A DNA stretch of 64,000 bases from Paramacrobiotus metropolitanus. Its lineage: Eukaryota; Tardigrada; Eutardigrada; Parachela; Macrobiotidae. The translations under genes were made by a program, and so were the position numbers. The DNA lies in assembly GCF_019649055.1 (NCBI RefSeq), contig NW_026570310.1:434001-498000 (forward strand), in the 5' to 3' direction. The notes under the pieces were generated by a model. That model did not search any database, had not been told where the DNA came from, and saw nothing but the letters and a program-made list of their open reading frames with translations. Positions 55,323-63,924 of this stretch are shown here, one piece after another (positions within the stretch are counted from its first letter, which is position 1; each line of letters opens with the position of its first letter).

Positions 55323-55707
55323 CAACGACACGCCACCACTACTTTCAGACGCTCGCGCTCCGTGAATATCAAAGTGCAGCTATACTAGTTGCATATCAAA
55401 AGGTAAACTTTTGATACTAAACCTGTGGCTGTTTATGGCGAACAGCACAAATTTTAGCCATTTTGCTTTCTCGTAGGCACAGCATAGGATCTGTGCGCAT
55501 AACCGTTTGGCTTGCAAGTTGCAATCAATGCTTAAGTCTATGGGAAAGCAAAATGGCTAGAATTTGTGCTGTTCGCCATAAACAGCCACAGGTTTAGTAT
55601 CAAAAAGTTTAAAATTTTTTTCTACACCTTTTGATATGCAACTAGTATAGCTGCACTTTGATATTCACGGAGCGCGAGCGTCTGAAAGTAGTGGTGGCGT
55701 GTCGTTG
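55323..55707. repeat. large inverted repeat between BIR and polymerase genes
   Basis: Left arm 55323-55470 (148 bp) and right arm 55544-55707 (164 bp) are near-perfect reverse complements; the right arm has about 16 extra bases (TTTTAAAATTTTTTTCTAC area). The spacer is 73 bp. Arms begin CAACGACACGCCACC. No target duplication is obvious. It could be a foldback/MITE insertion or a structural element of the Polinton itself, such as an origin. Confidence 0.93.
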
Positions 55708-55780
55708 CGAGGTTATTTTGAACCGCGGACCGACTGATCGGTTCAACCTCTTTTTGTCGTACATTGTAATCTTGTAGAGT

Positions 55781-55850
55781 GATACGGTAACTATTGATAG
55801 TTACTGTAATAATTTGTGGTGACAAGGTAACAAAATAACGTTACACAAAG
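55781..55850. promoter_or_regulatory. GTAACTAT palindrome upstream of polymerase
   Basis: GTAACTAT-TG-ATAGTTAC at 55787-55804 is a perfect 8-bp palindrome, followed by GGTAAC (55826) and GTTAC (55840). It lies 90-150 bp before the polymerase ATG and belongs to the same motif family as those at 53.13 kb and 60.3 kb. Confidence 0.5.
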
Positions 55851-55937
55851 AGCATTAAATACCGGAGTTAGACAAGGAGAAAACTAACCAGTTTTTCCAG
55901 ACGTTTTAATCAATGTTTTGAGTTTTATATTATCATA

Positions 55938-58900
55938 ATGGACGAAGACGAAGCATTAGCGTACGTCATTGAGGAGCACATTCATGTTCACTGCACTGGC
56001 GAGAAGTTTTCGCAGAAATATCGTCTGAATTTCAAGTGTTTTTCGGTAAAAGTGTCGGACTTGGAGCGCATTCCCTTCTCGGACGTACACATGGCTATTA
56101 CATTGATTCTGGAACGTATTCTGGATTACGTATTTGGCGGCGTCGGCTCTAACGAGATGGTCCGGATCCGGGTTGATTCCAAGTCACTCAACCGACCGAT
56201 TTGGACGCCACCTATCAAGCGTTCGCAGCTTACTGTTGGTCGCTGGATGGCTGAAGTAGAAAGAGGTCTTTGTTTGTAAAAAATGCTTACAAATAGTCTC
56301 CCTCAAACGAAGGAAGGGTATCAACTCTCATCAATGTGGAGAAATTTATTGCAAGACTTGCAAAGTGCATGCCATTCCCGAAACCCACCAGTGTTACATG
56401 AAACTCCACACCGTGAACGCTGAAGAAATGGAATTAAATGAGAACGCGGAGTTCTTATTTTTTGATTTTGAGACCTTTGTTGATGAAAACGGGAATTTGG
56501 TACCAAATTTGGCGGTGAGTCAATCAGCTTTTCATTAGAAGTATCTGTTCAGTACGTGTTGATGTTTAGGTGGTTCAGGATGACAAGGGAAACGAGTGGG
56601 TGTTTCCCGATGAGCACACGCCTTTAGGTGGTGACGTATCCAATAAACTGTGCACGTTCCTGTTCAGCGAGCAACACCGAGATCATTTCATTATTGCGCA
56701 CAACTTTAAGGTAAATTTTTGGAAATTTTTTTTCCTTTTAGAGTAGTACATTAGTTCTGTGCTTACAGTCTTTTGATGGGTATTTCGTGCTTCATTGGTT
56801 ATTGAAGAACGGCGTCGTTCCAAAAGTGATTCTCAATGGTGGAAAAATTCTCCAGTTGGATGTTCCGCAGTTGAACATCCGATTTCGCGACAGCATAAAT
56901 TACAATCCGCAAAGTTTAGCGAAGTGGCCGGCAACATTTGGTTTACCGGATATCAGCAAGGGCACATTCCCCCACCGTTTCAACCGCCAAGAGAACTGGA
57001 ACAAAGTCGTGCCATTTCCTTCAATGGATGAATACGGTTACCAGGGAATGAATGCCAAAGATAAAGAGTCTTTTCGCGCCTGGTACGAGAAAGAGAAGCA
57101 AGAAAAGAGCAATCTGTTCGATTTTTGAAAAGAATTTGAAGATTACTGCCGGATGGACGTGACGGTCTTGCGTATGTGCTGTCAACAGTTTCGGAAACTC
57201 TTTCAAGACATAAGCAACGGACTATGTCCGTTTGTCTCTGCGCTAACTATTGCTGGACTCTGCAACCGGTATTGGCGTTCATTCATGCTTCGACCCAATC
57301 AAATTGGATTATTACCCCACGGTACGCATGCCCGTAATCGACATCAGTCGATTAAGGCCAAGAAGTGGTTATCGTGGATGGAAGAGGATAATAACTGCAT
57401 CATACAATCGGTTCTGACCGGTAAAGAACATAAAATTGGTCCCTATTTCGTGGACGGGTATCGCGAGGACACCAACATGGTATTTGAATTTTCCATGGCT
57501 GTCCAAAATGTTTATTCCATGGCTGTCCAAAATGCATAGCTCCAACAACAATGCATCCGTTTCGAGATCTTCCGGCTGGTGAGATTTATAAAGAGACCCT
57601 CGACCGGGAGGAATACATCAAAGCAATGGGGTACAGCATTACTACCATCTGGGAGCATGAATACGATGAACAGTTAAAGTCCGATTCGGAAATGCGAACA
57701 TTTGTCCAAGGTCTCTCCTTCATGAATCGACTAGATCCGCGTGACGCGATCTACGGAGGGCGGACGAATGCAGCCAAACTTTTCCATGAAACAAAAAACG
57801 GGGAGCGCATTTGTTATTTAGATGTTAATAGTGAGTACCCTTACGTCAATAAAAATAAAAGTTACCCGATTGATCATCCAAAGATTATCCGAAAAGACTT
57901 CCAGGATATTCGGACATACTTCGGAGTCGCGGTCTGTGAAATTTTGCCACCTGGCGACCTGCTGTTTCCAGTGCTACCTTACCGTTCGGGAGACAAGCTC
58001 TCGTTTCCTTTATGCCGAACGTGCATGGAAAATCATTGGAATGCAAAGTGTGAGCATGCCGATTCCCAGCGAAGTCTTACTGGAACCTGGTGCACACCAG
58101 AAATTCATGCAGCTCTGGACCATGGTTACCAGATAGTGAAAATATACGAAGTTTGGCATTTCGATCAGTTTGAAGACCGCTTGTTTGAAAAGTACATCAA
58201 TCAATTTCTCAAGATTAAAACTGAATCCAGCGGATGGCCGGCAGGAGTTGAAAGTGAAGCAGATAAAAGACAGTACATGGCGGACTTTAAGGAGCACGAA
58301 AACGTGGAACTGGATTACGATAAAATCAAAGTCAATCCCGGTTTAAGAGCTCTGGCAAGCTTTGTTTAAACAGGTAATAACATGATAAAGTGTTAAAAAT
58401 ATATCCTAATTACTATTACTATAGTTTCTGGGGGCGTCGGGAATGCAGGACAACAAGCTAAACACCATGTATATCAGCGAGCCGGAGAAATCTTACGACA
58501 TGCTACTATCCGGGAGGCACCACGTTCATTCCTGGGACTTGTTTACCGATGACATAGTGCAGATAACGAATACGAGTGAAACCGGATTTGTGGAACGCAA
58601 TCCTAATACCAACGTCATTCTAGCAGCGTAAGTATTCCGATATGTGTTTCGATTCTTGTACTACTCAGAATTTTTTTTGCAGTTTTACCACCTGCTGGGC
58701 GCGGTTGCATTTGTACCAGTGCATTAACATGGTGAAAGACCGCCTTCTATATTTCGATACAGGTTGGTAACCTGTACAAGTTCCTTTTTGAATTTAAACA
58801 GCTGCAAATTTTGTAGATTCAATATTTTTTGTAAGCCGACCGGGTGCCGTCGATCCTCCTACGGGCATCTTTTTGGGCGATCTGACAAATGAACTAAAGC

Positions 58901-59223
58901 CGTAACAACATATTGTACAGTTTGTCAGCCTTGGTGCCAAAACGTACGCATATGTGACCAACGACGGTAAAATTGTTGAGAAGATCAAAGGATTTACTAT
59001 CAATGGAAGGACTAGTGAGCAACTTAATTACAATACAATGCTTAGTACGTTAGAAAACCGGTCTACTGTGGAAGTGCAATATCCCGACATTCTTCAGCGT
59101 GTTAAATCATCGTTAACTATACAAAACACTTCTATGATTAAGCGATTTCAAGTGACGTATGATAAGCGTCGGATTTTAGATGCAAATTATAATACTGTGC
59201 CATTCGGAAACACTGTTTGTTAG
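55938..59223 (+). pseudogene. polB: protein-primed family B DNA polymerase of a Polinton-like element
   Basis: Copies the element's linear DNA in the nucleus from a protein primer. Features in order: Cys/His zinc region (CKKC, CGEIYCKTC, HQCYM, 56270-56400); Exo I FFDFET (56460); Exo II HNFK|SFDGYF across an intron; Exo III DYCRMDVTVL (57150); a doubled HGCPKC metal-binding motif (57497-57535); motif A LDVNSEYPYVN (57820); motif B NSFWG split by an intron (58374); motif C DTDS formed only by splicing at 58763-58816; a KTYAY thumb motif (58940). Introns: 56515-56569, 56711-56768, 58374-58424, 58628-58682, 58763-58816. Breaks: shifts near 56265, 57490, 58358 and 58440, TGA 57126-57128 and TAA 58903-58905. 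All catalytic motifs are still readable, so decay is recent. The stop overlaps that of the convergent TBP gene. Confidence 0.9.
57491..57538 (+). repeat. 24-bp tandem duplication in the polymerase HGCPKC motif
   Basis: TTCCATGGCTGTCCAAAATG occurs at 57491 and 57515, a 24-bp (8-codon) direct repeat that doubles the HGCPKC metal-binding motif while keeping phase. The frameshift lies at its left border. Confidence 0.85.
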
Positions 59224-59756
59224 CTTGCGCTTTTATTGTTATTAAACTGCTCGACCATTTTCCGGACGTGATTAACCGCTAGTATCAAGTCATCCGTATG
59301 TTTTAACCCCAGAAAATTACACTTTCCAGAAGGAAACAGAACAGCACGACCATATGGAAGTTTGATAGCTAGTCCACTAAACAGTTCAGGAGTGTATTCT
59401 AAACGGAAATAACTGCTAAATTTTTCAATGTGAATTCTGTTTGGAAATACATGATTACCGACAATATTCACAATTCGAAAATGTGAAATTACACACAGAT
59501 AACCAATTTTATTCGACTCTGACGCAAATCGCTCTACCAGTGCAAAAGCGTCTGTTTCTGATCGAGCTCCGTTAACCGTAATCTTTCCATTCTGGTACAG
59601 TTGACAGTGAGCTTTATACGAGGAAAGTACTCGTATGAGCAATCCGGAAAATCGATGCGGTATGTACTGCGCCATAGGCAGAGGCATTTCAATTTCCATC
59701 AGGTTTAGGGTAGTGTTTAAGTCCGCAACGGCAACGACATTCGTGATTCTGGGCAT
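59220..59756 (-). CDS. TATA-binding protein homologue encoded by the Polinton-like element
   Basis: ATG at 59756 gives 178 residues, about the size of a bare TBP core without N-terminal extension. Two direct repeats are visible. Repeat 1 (3-90) has HRFSGLLIRV and QNGKITVNGARSE; repeat 2 (92-171) has FRIVNIVGNHVFPNRI, PELFSGLAIKL and FPSGKCNFLGLK. The SGK/TGAK-type loops, the NIVG segment and the PELFPGL-like motif are TBP hallmarks. At the four DNA-kinking positions it has F36, Y54, F126 and F141, so three of four Phe are kept. TBP nucleates transcription complexes at TATA boxes; a viral copy could redirect host polymerase. The frame is intact. The start overlaps the end of the nuclease ORF by about 65 nt and the stop overlaps the polymerase stop. 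Confidence 0.8.
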   Translation of the reverse strand: MPRITNVVAVADLNTTLNLMEIEMPLPMAQYIPHRFSGLLIRVLSSYKAHCQLYQNGKITVNGARSETDAFALVERFASESNKIGYLCVISHFRIVNIVGNHVFPNRIHIEKFSSYFRLEYTPELFSGLAIKLPYGRAVLFPSGKCNFLGLKHTDDLILAVNHVRKMVEQFNNNKSAS

Positions 59757-60192
59757 CGCAGTGATACCATAGAGCAAATCGTACAACCTTCCTTAATGCT
59801 GAGATAGGCAAGTCGGTCAGCTGCCGAAACTGTGGACATCCGATGTTTTCCAGATTTCTGACTTCCGGCAGATACTGCTCCAGCAGTTGGCACTTTTCCG
59901 ACCCCTTGGCGTAGAAGAGTACTTTGTTCGGGCGACCGATTTTCTGGACCATGTCGTCCAATGCGCACGTTATCTGGTTGTGTCGATAGTCACCCGCAGC
60001 ATACCAAATCAAACCGTGCGAATGACGAGCCTGTTTACAGAGATCAGCCGTATGTTGAGCAGCAAACCGCGGTAATGTAAAGGTGCAGAGACTCTGCTCA
60101 TATTTTTCAGGGCAAAAAAAGGCCAGTTGTTTGATGTATTTTTTCCCGGAAATAACAAACCAGTCCGCATCTAAAATGCAAACTACAGCCAT
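59689..60192 (-). CDS. putative DEDD-type nuclease-like protein
   Basis: ATG at 60192 starts 167 residues. LDADWFV near the N-terminus, YIKQLAFF, HGLIWYAAGD in the middle, then LFYAKGSEKCQLLEQ, NLENIGCPQFRQL and a Cys/His-rich end (CDAQNHECRCRCG) follow the order of a family of transposon- and virus-associated proteins in invertebrates with an RNase H-like exonuclease fold. The acidic D8/D10 pair would be the first metal ligand. The family assignment is from memory of pattern and is uncertain. The ORF is intact and overlaps the TBP start, so the two may be expressed from one transcript. Confidence 0.42.
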   Translation of the reverse strand: MAVVCILDADWFVISGKKYIKQLAFFCPEKYEQSLCTFTLPRFAAQHTADLCKQARHSHGLIWYAAGDYRHNQITCALDDMVQKIGRPNKVLFYAKGSEKCQLLEQYLPEVRNLENIGCPQFRQLTDLPISALRKVVRFALWYHCDAQNHECRCRCGLKHYPKPDGN

Positions 60193-60230
60193 TTTAAATT
60201 TGCAAATGACAGTGTTAAACAAAATGTACT

Positions 60231-60450
60231 TATAGTTATACTTTTACCTTCACTGTACCGGTCACTTTTAAAAGTGACACTTGTAATGTTTTTTCCTTAC
60301 CCGGTAATGATTGCTTGTTACAACTATCAAGATGAAACCTTAATTCGGTAACAATTAATCAATATTACTGTAACTATATCTCCGGTAACGACCACTTATT
60401 ACCACGGTAACTATCAATAATTACGCTTTGTAACTATCAAATGTTACAAC
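60231..60450. promoter_or_regulatory. divergent promoter region rich in GGTAAC/GTTAC palindromes
   Basis: Between the minus nuclease-TBP pair and the plus PC4 gene lie GGTAAC at 60347, 60384 and 60406, TAACTATCAA at 60407 and 60431 (approx.), GTTACAAC at 60318 and 60443, and a perfect 18-bp palindrome GTCACTTTTAAAAGTGAC at 60261-60278. Motif density is far above background. They may bind a regulator that acts on both directions. Confidence 0.55.
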
Positions 60451-60486
60451 TGGAATAGCCATGCGGCGCTGGCGATCCCCTCACGA

Positions 60487-60494
60487 TATAAAAG
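60487..60494 (+). promoter_or_regulatory. TATA box of the PC4-like gene
   Basis: TATAAAAG at 60487-60494 is followed about 25-30 bp later by a CTCATCC initiator-like run; the ATG is at 60566. Confidence 0.65.
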
Positions 60495-60565
60495 GCACCA
60501 CTCAACTCTCATCCACAAACCAGTTTTGTTCTTTTTGAAAGCCTTTCTAAACTTACACTAGCAGT

Positions 60566-61524
60566 ATGGAGAAGTTTTTTCCTGCATTCCCACCGACCGC
60601 GCAAGCTACCAAACGACGCAAGGCCACACTGGAGGAACCTTTAGCAGTGAAAAAGGTCAAGCCAAACCGAACCGAGCCCCTGGTCCATCATCACAGACGT
60701 TTTGCCTTTAAAACGCACAACGGGAAGCCAGTGTACCGTCTGGGTAATGACAAGTTTGTTCATGTTAGTTGTGTTACGGATGACCCCAAGAGTGCCATTC
60801 GTGTTGTCTTTGGCGAATGGAAAGAGCAACCGGATAGCTCCTGAAAACCGACTTGGGGAAAGAACATTTCGCTGTCCAAAACCGGGTTTCTGCGTTTGTG
60901 TGGACTGATGCTGACCGGAAAATCGGATATGGATGATACTGCTCGTGCTAATGCGGTGGAAACGGGGAAGTTAACTCCCTTGTTTGCACTGGACGGTGCC
61001 ACGGTGGTATGTACTTTGTTTGGAGCCGCTTCAATAACTCTAATGTGGCAACGATTCGACGTTATGAAATCAAAAAGGACGGAGACTTCATTCCAACGCG
61101 GTACGGCATTTCTTTTGGCGAACGTTGCTACGATGCGCTGAAGCAGCTTATGAAGGACCAGCAGCTGCTCATGGACATCGCGGCCATCCAGAAAGAGCAA
61201 GGTAATCCTGACCCGGATAAACAAGGTTTACACTATAATCTGTTGTGCGAACCAATTGCCGAAGCGATGGTGCCATTGGTCAAACAAGTGGATGACGGAA
61301 CAGGTCCGAAGCATTACACTGAGGAGTACCGACCGACTGACGCCGAATGGAACGGGGCTTTGGATCGCCTACTGGAATTGGGTATTGTGAAGGGCATCTT
61401 ATTCGAATTAGACAAGCTGGGTGTCGAACAGGCTCTGACCTTGCCGGTCATTGGATTCATGGATGCCAACGAAGACCAAATTCGCGACCACGTTGGTCGA
61501 CTGCAAGCTTACGAGCACAGCTGA
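60566..61524 (+). pseudogene. protein with two PC4/SUB1-like domains, one stop and one frameshift
   Basis: ATG at 60566 begins a basic N-terminus with KRRK and KKVK nuclear-signal-like runs. The first domain has GNDKFVHVS and IRVVFGEWK strands and, after an in-frame TGA at 60842-60844, KPTWGKNISLSKTGFLRL in the same frame, the PT-KGISL turn and helix of PC4. Near 61005 the frame shifts by one into a second domain, ATIRRYEIKKDGDFIPTRYG then ISFGERCYDALKQLM, a clearer PC4 match. The C-terminal ~120 residues are unique. PC4/SUB1 binds single-stranded DNA and helps RNA polymerase II initiate at melted promoters. With the TBP next door it suggests a transcription module; it might instead act as the element's ssDNA-binding protein. 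Upstream TATAAAAG supports an own promoter. Confidence 0.68.
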
Positions 61525-61685
61525 ACTGGTATGCTGATTAGGTTTGCATTTCATTATTTTTGCTGTTTACTATAGTATTTTACTCTTTATGCGATTCCAT
61601 CTGTTTTTTATTGTTTTCTGTTATTTCTATAACATTCTGCTGTTCTCCTACACACCCAGCAATGCGTAATGTTTTTTTTGGCCTT

Positions 61686-62230
61686 TTATTTTATTGAACG
61701 TTTACATATTTGCCGCAAAAACGCGCCATCCAGTCGTGCTGTACTGATACCGAAAAAAGAATTGACATACTGACACACCATTTTGTCGTTGCTTAACTTA
61801 TTATCGGTAAACAAGTGAACAATATTAGTGAAGGATTCCCCACTACAACGTCGTAAAATAAAGAACAAACAATACAGTGACCACATACTGTACTAAATTC
61901 AGACTGGAACTGCTCACACTGTGAAACGATAGCGTTAGATTGGACTAAAGATAGAAAATCGTTCGAGTAGCTTTCTAGTTTTTTTCCATACGAATCGAAG
62001 ACTTCTAGTCTTCCGTCTCCCTCCTGGTAGAAAGCAATCCAGTGCTCGCCATCCTGGCTAGCCGGTTCCGTATTGACGACACACGCACCCGGGTACGGTT
62101 CTAATGAACAAGGTACTTGGTCACTAGCATAAACTCCACGGAAGCTGCTAGCCGTAATCGCGTTACCACGTAGTGCTGTCGTTATTTGTTCGGTGTTGAT
62201 GTTGAAAAGTTCGCAATCAGCTGTCGGTGT
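61686..62230 (-). pseudogene. adenain-like maturation cysteine protease
   Basis: Adenovirus-type proteases process capsid precursors. Reading down from about 62230, the minus strand has VYASDQVPC, then GEHWIAFYQEGDGRLEVFDS, giving the catalytic His and Asp, then QFQSEFSTVCGH with the oxyanion Gln and the Cys nucleophile. Immediately after VCGH (about 61882) the frame shifts by one base and continues as YCLFFILRRCSGESF to the stop at 61686, so the break sits in the active-site helix. About 180 residues, close to adenain's ~200. The start overlaps the capsid gene's 3' end; no clear ATG was found in frame. Neighbouring capsid genes on the same strand fit its role. Confidence 0.8.
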
Positions 62231-63520
62231 TGATTGATTTCGATAATGCTGTCATAGGTGAGCATGCAGACCATCATAATGGTTGATCCAAGTGGTTTAC
62301 CAAATGACACCGATACACTCAAGTTGCCTTGCTTGATTAAAGTCAATGGGCCACGTCCAATGTGTCCGGGTGTTAAGTCGAACCCGAATAGTGTGTATCC
62401 TTGGTTGTACTGGGTGCGAGTAAATGGCAGCCCTCCTTGCAAGCTTGGTCGATGACCCAGCGTGTCCAGCAAGCCGTCGTAGCATTCCAGAGACAGACTT
62501 CGTTCAAAGTCGGCGACATACGGCTTGGTTGGATAGCTCTGCCCGTCCACTTAACACTAATCTGCGTTATACCAAAGTTCTGAAAGTAGAACGGATTCTT
62601 TTTCTGTGATCCGTGAAAATCTTCGCTGTCCACAAATCCAATAAACACGACTTTTGGAATTTGACCAATTTGCAGATTGCTCACGACGGTACTTTGGGTT
62701 TGTTGGGGAATGTCCGAAACGCGCATAACGACGCGTTTAATATGGTACTTGACAGTTTTTTTTCAAAAGCTCACCGGCCACCGCTGTCAGAAAGTCTGGT
62801 GATGGAATATAACGACGCACTGACAACCTGGCGTTGCGGATAAAAGGCTTGAAGGTCTTAGTAGCATCTGTATCCCACACTCGTAGAGCAAATTCCGGGC
62901 GGCTGACAACCAGTCGAATGTTTACTGGTACTCCAGTACAAAGGGTTTGCTTCCGAGAACAGTTTACCTGAAAGCTGCACGTACTGTCCTGCTCTAAACA
63001 AAGCTGCTCGGTCTTTTTCTCCTTTGTTGGAACTTTCGTCGTTAAAATAGCCTGCTGTATCCAGATAAAAACCGGCGGAGATTAACTGGCTCCTTTGTGC
63101 CTCAACCGAGTATGACAATAACGACTCCAGGTACGCTCTGTACGGATAGAATGTTGCAGCATCGGAAATCAAGCGATCGGCCACTGTTACATGGCATGAT
63201 GAAAACAGCGAGTGCAGAAAGTTGTTGACCGGTGCAACACCGTCAGTTGACTTGACCAGTTCCCATTCACCAGTGGTTTTTCGTACTTTAATACCCACTT
63301 CCAGTTCCAAGATCATGTCGGCCAGACTAAGCAGTCCTGCTGTACTGGATGGAATGAAGAAGTTGATATCCCCCGCCGATCCGTTGTCCGTCAAAATGGT
63401 GGTAGGGTTCTGTTTCTCGTGCTCTGTTCGCCAGCGATCAGTTAGGGTAGCCGGCAGAGCAAAAAGTTGATTTTCCAGCTGCATTGCCGGTTCGGAATGT
63501 TCCATCATTAACATCGCCAT
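62182..63520 (-). pseudogene. Polinton major capsid protein (double jelly-roll type)
   Basis: ATG at 63520 opens text like the Polinton capsid family often annotated in invertebrates as F54H12.2-like. Early part: VNNFLHSLFSSCHVTVADRL, YPYRAYLESLLSYS, SQLISAGFYLDTAG. Frameshift near 62960, then VNIRLVVSRPEFAL. Shift near 62740, then IGQIPKVVFIGFVDSEDFHG with NPFYFQNFG. Shift near 62555, then YNQGYTLFGFDLTPG, LIKQGNLSVSVSF and a C-terminus with IIEINQHRQLI. Total about 445 residues, near full length. It would form the hexagonal capsomers of an icosahedral virion. Three indels make this copy unable to give full-length protein. Directly preceded by the core-like ORF with a 5-nt gap and followed by the protease. 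Confidence 0.8.
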
Positions 63521-63525
63521 TTTGA

Positions 63526-63924
63526 TTATAAGAAATCCGGGATATTAGTTGGTGGAATGCGTCGTAGCCGCTGCACTTTGCGTTTAACTCGTCTTCGTTT
63601 CTTACGGATTCCTTCTCCTTCTTGAGAGGCAAAGCGCTTGCTTATTGCTGTTCCCGCCCGCGACGCTACGTCTTTAATAGCCCCGGTCGCTGCTTCTTGC
63701 AAGCGGGGGGTAGCCGCCTCTAGTGCGGCCTTGGCGTGTGGGGCTGCTTTACGCATGGGTTTGGCAAAAGACGACAGCTTGGCAAAAAGATTTTTTAGGA
63801 TTTGCGGGAATCCCGATCCGTTTTGCAGAGTTCCCCGATATCGTATCAAGGCACTTCCCCCCGTTTGGCTGACAAATAAGGTTTCATACCGCCGGGGATC
63901 CGGCACGTACGCCACGAACGGCAT
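63526..63924 (-). CDS. small basic core-like protein (adenovirus pX/pVI-like role)
   Basis: 132 residues from ATG at 63924, intact. The N-terminus (FVAYVPDPRRY) is followed by a GSGFPQILKNLFAKL amphipathic segment, an Ala-rich helix (APHAKAALEAATPRLQEAA) and a strongly basic run (GIRKKRRRVKRKVQRLRR). Small Gly/Ala-rich then Arg-rich proteins next to the capsid gene in Polintons and adintoviruses are likened to adenovirus core and membrane-lytic proteins. DNA binding is inferred from charge. It ends 5 nt before the capsid ATG, which suggests co-transcription. Confidence 0.5.
   Translation of the reverse strand: MPFVAYVPDPRRYETLFVSQTGGSALIRYRGTLQNGSGFPQILKNLFAKLSSFAKPMRKAAPHAKAALEAATPRLQEAATGAIKDVASRAGTAISKRFASQEGEGIRKKRRRVKRKVQRLRRIPPTNIPDFL

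Noticed and set aside
57126-58905. Stop-codon reassignment to explain in-frame stops
   Set aside because: TAA, TAG and TGA all interrupt frames in the window and genuine gene ends also use them; frameshifts in the same genes show decay.
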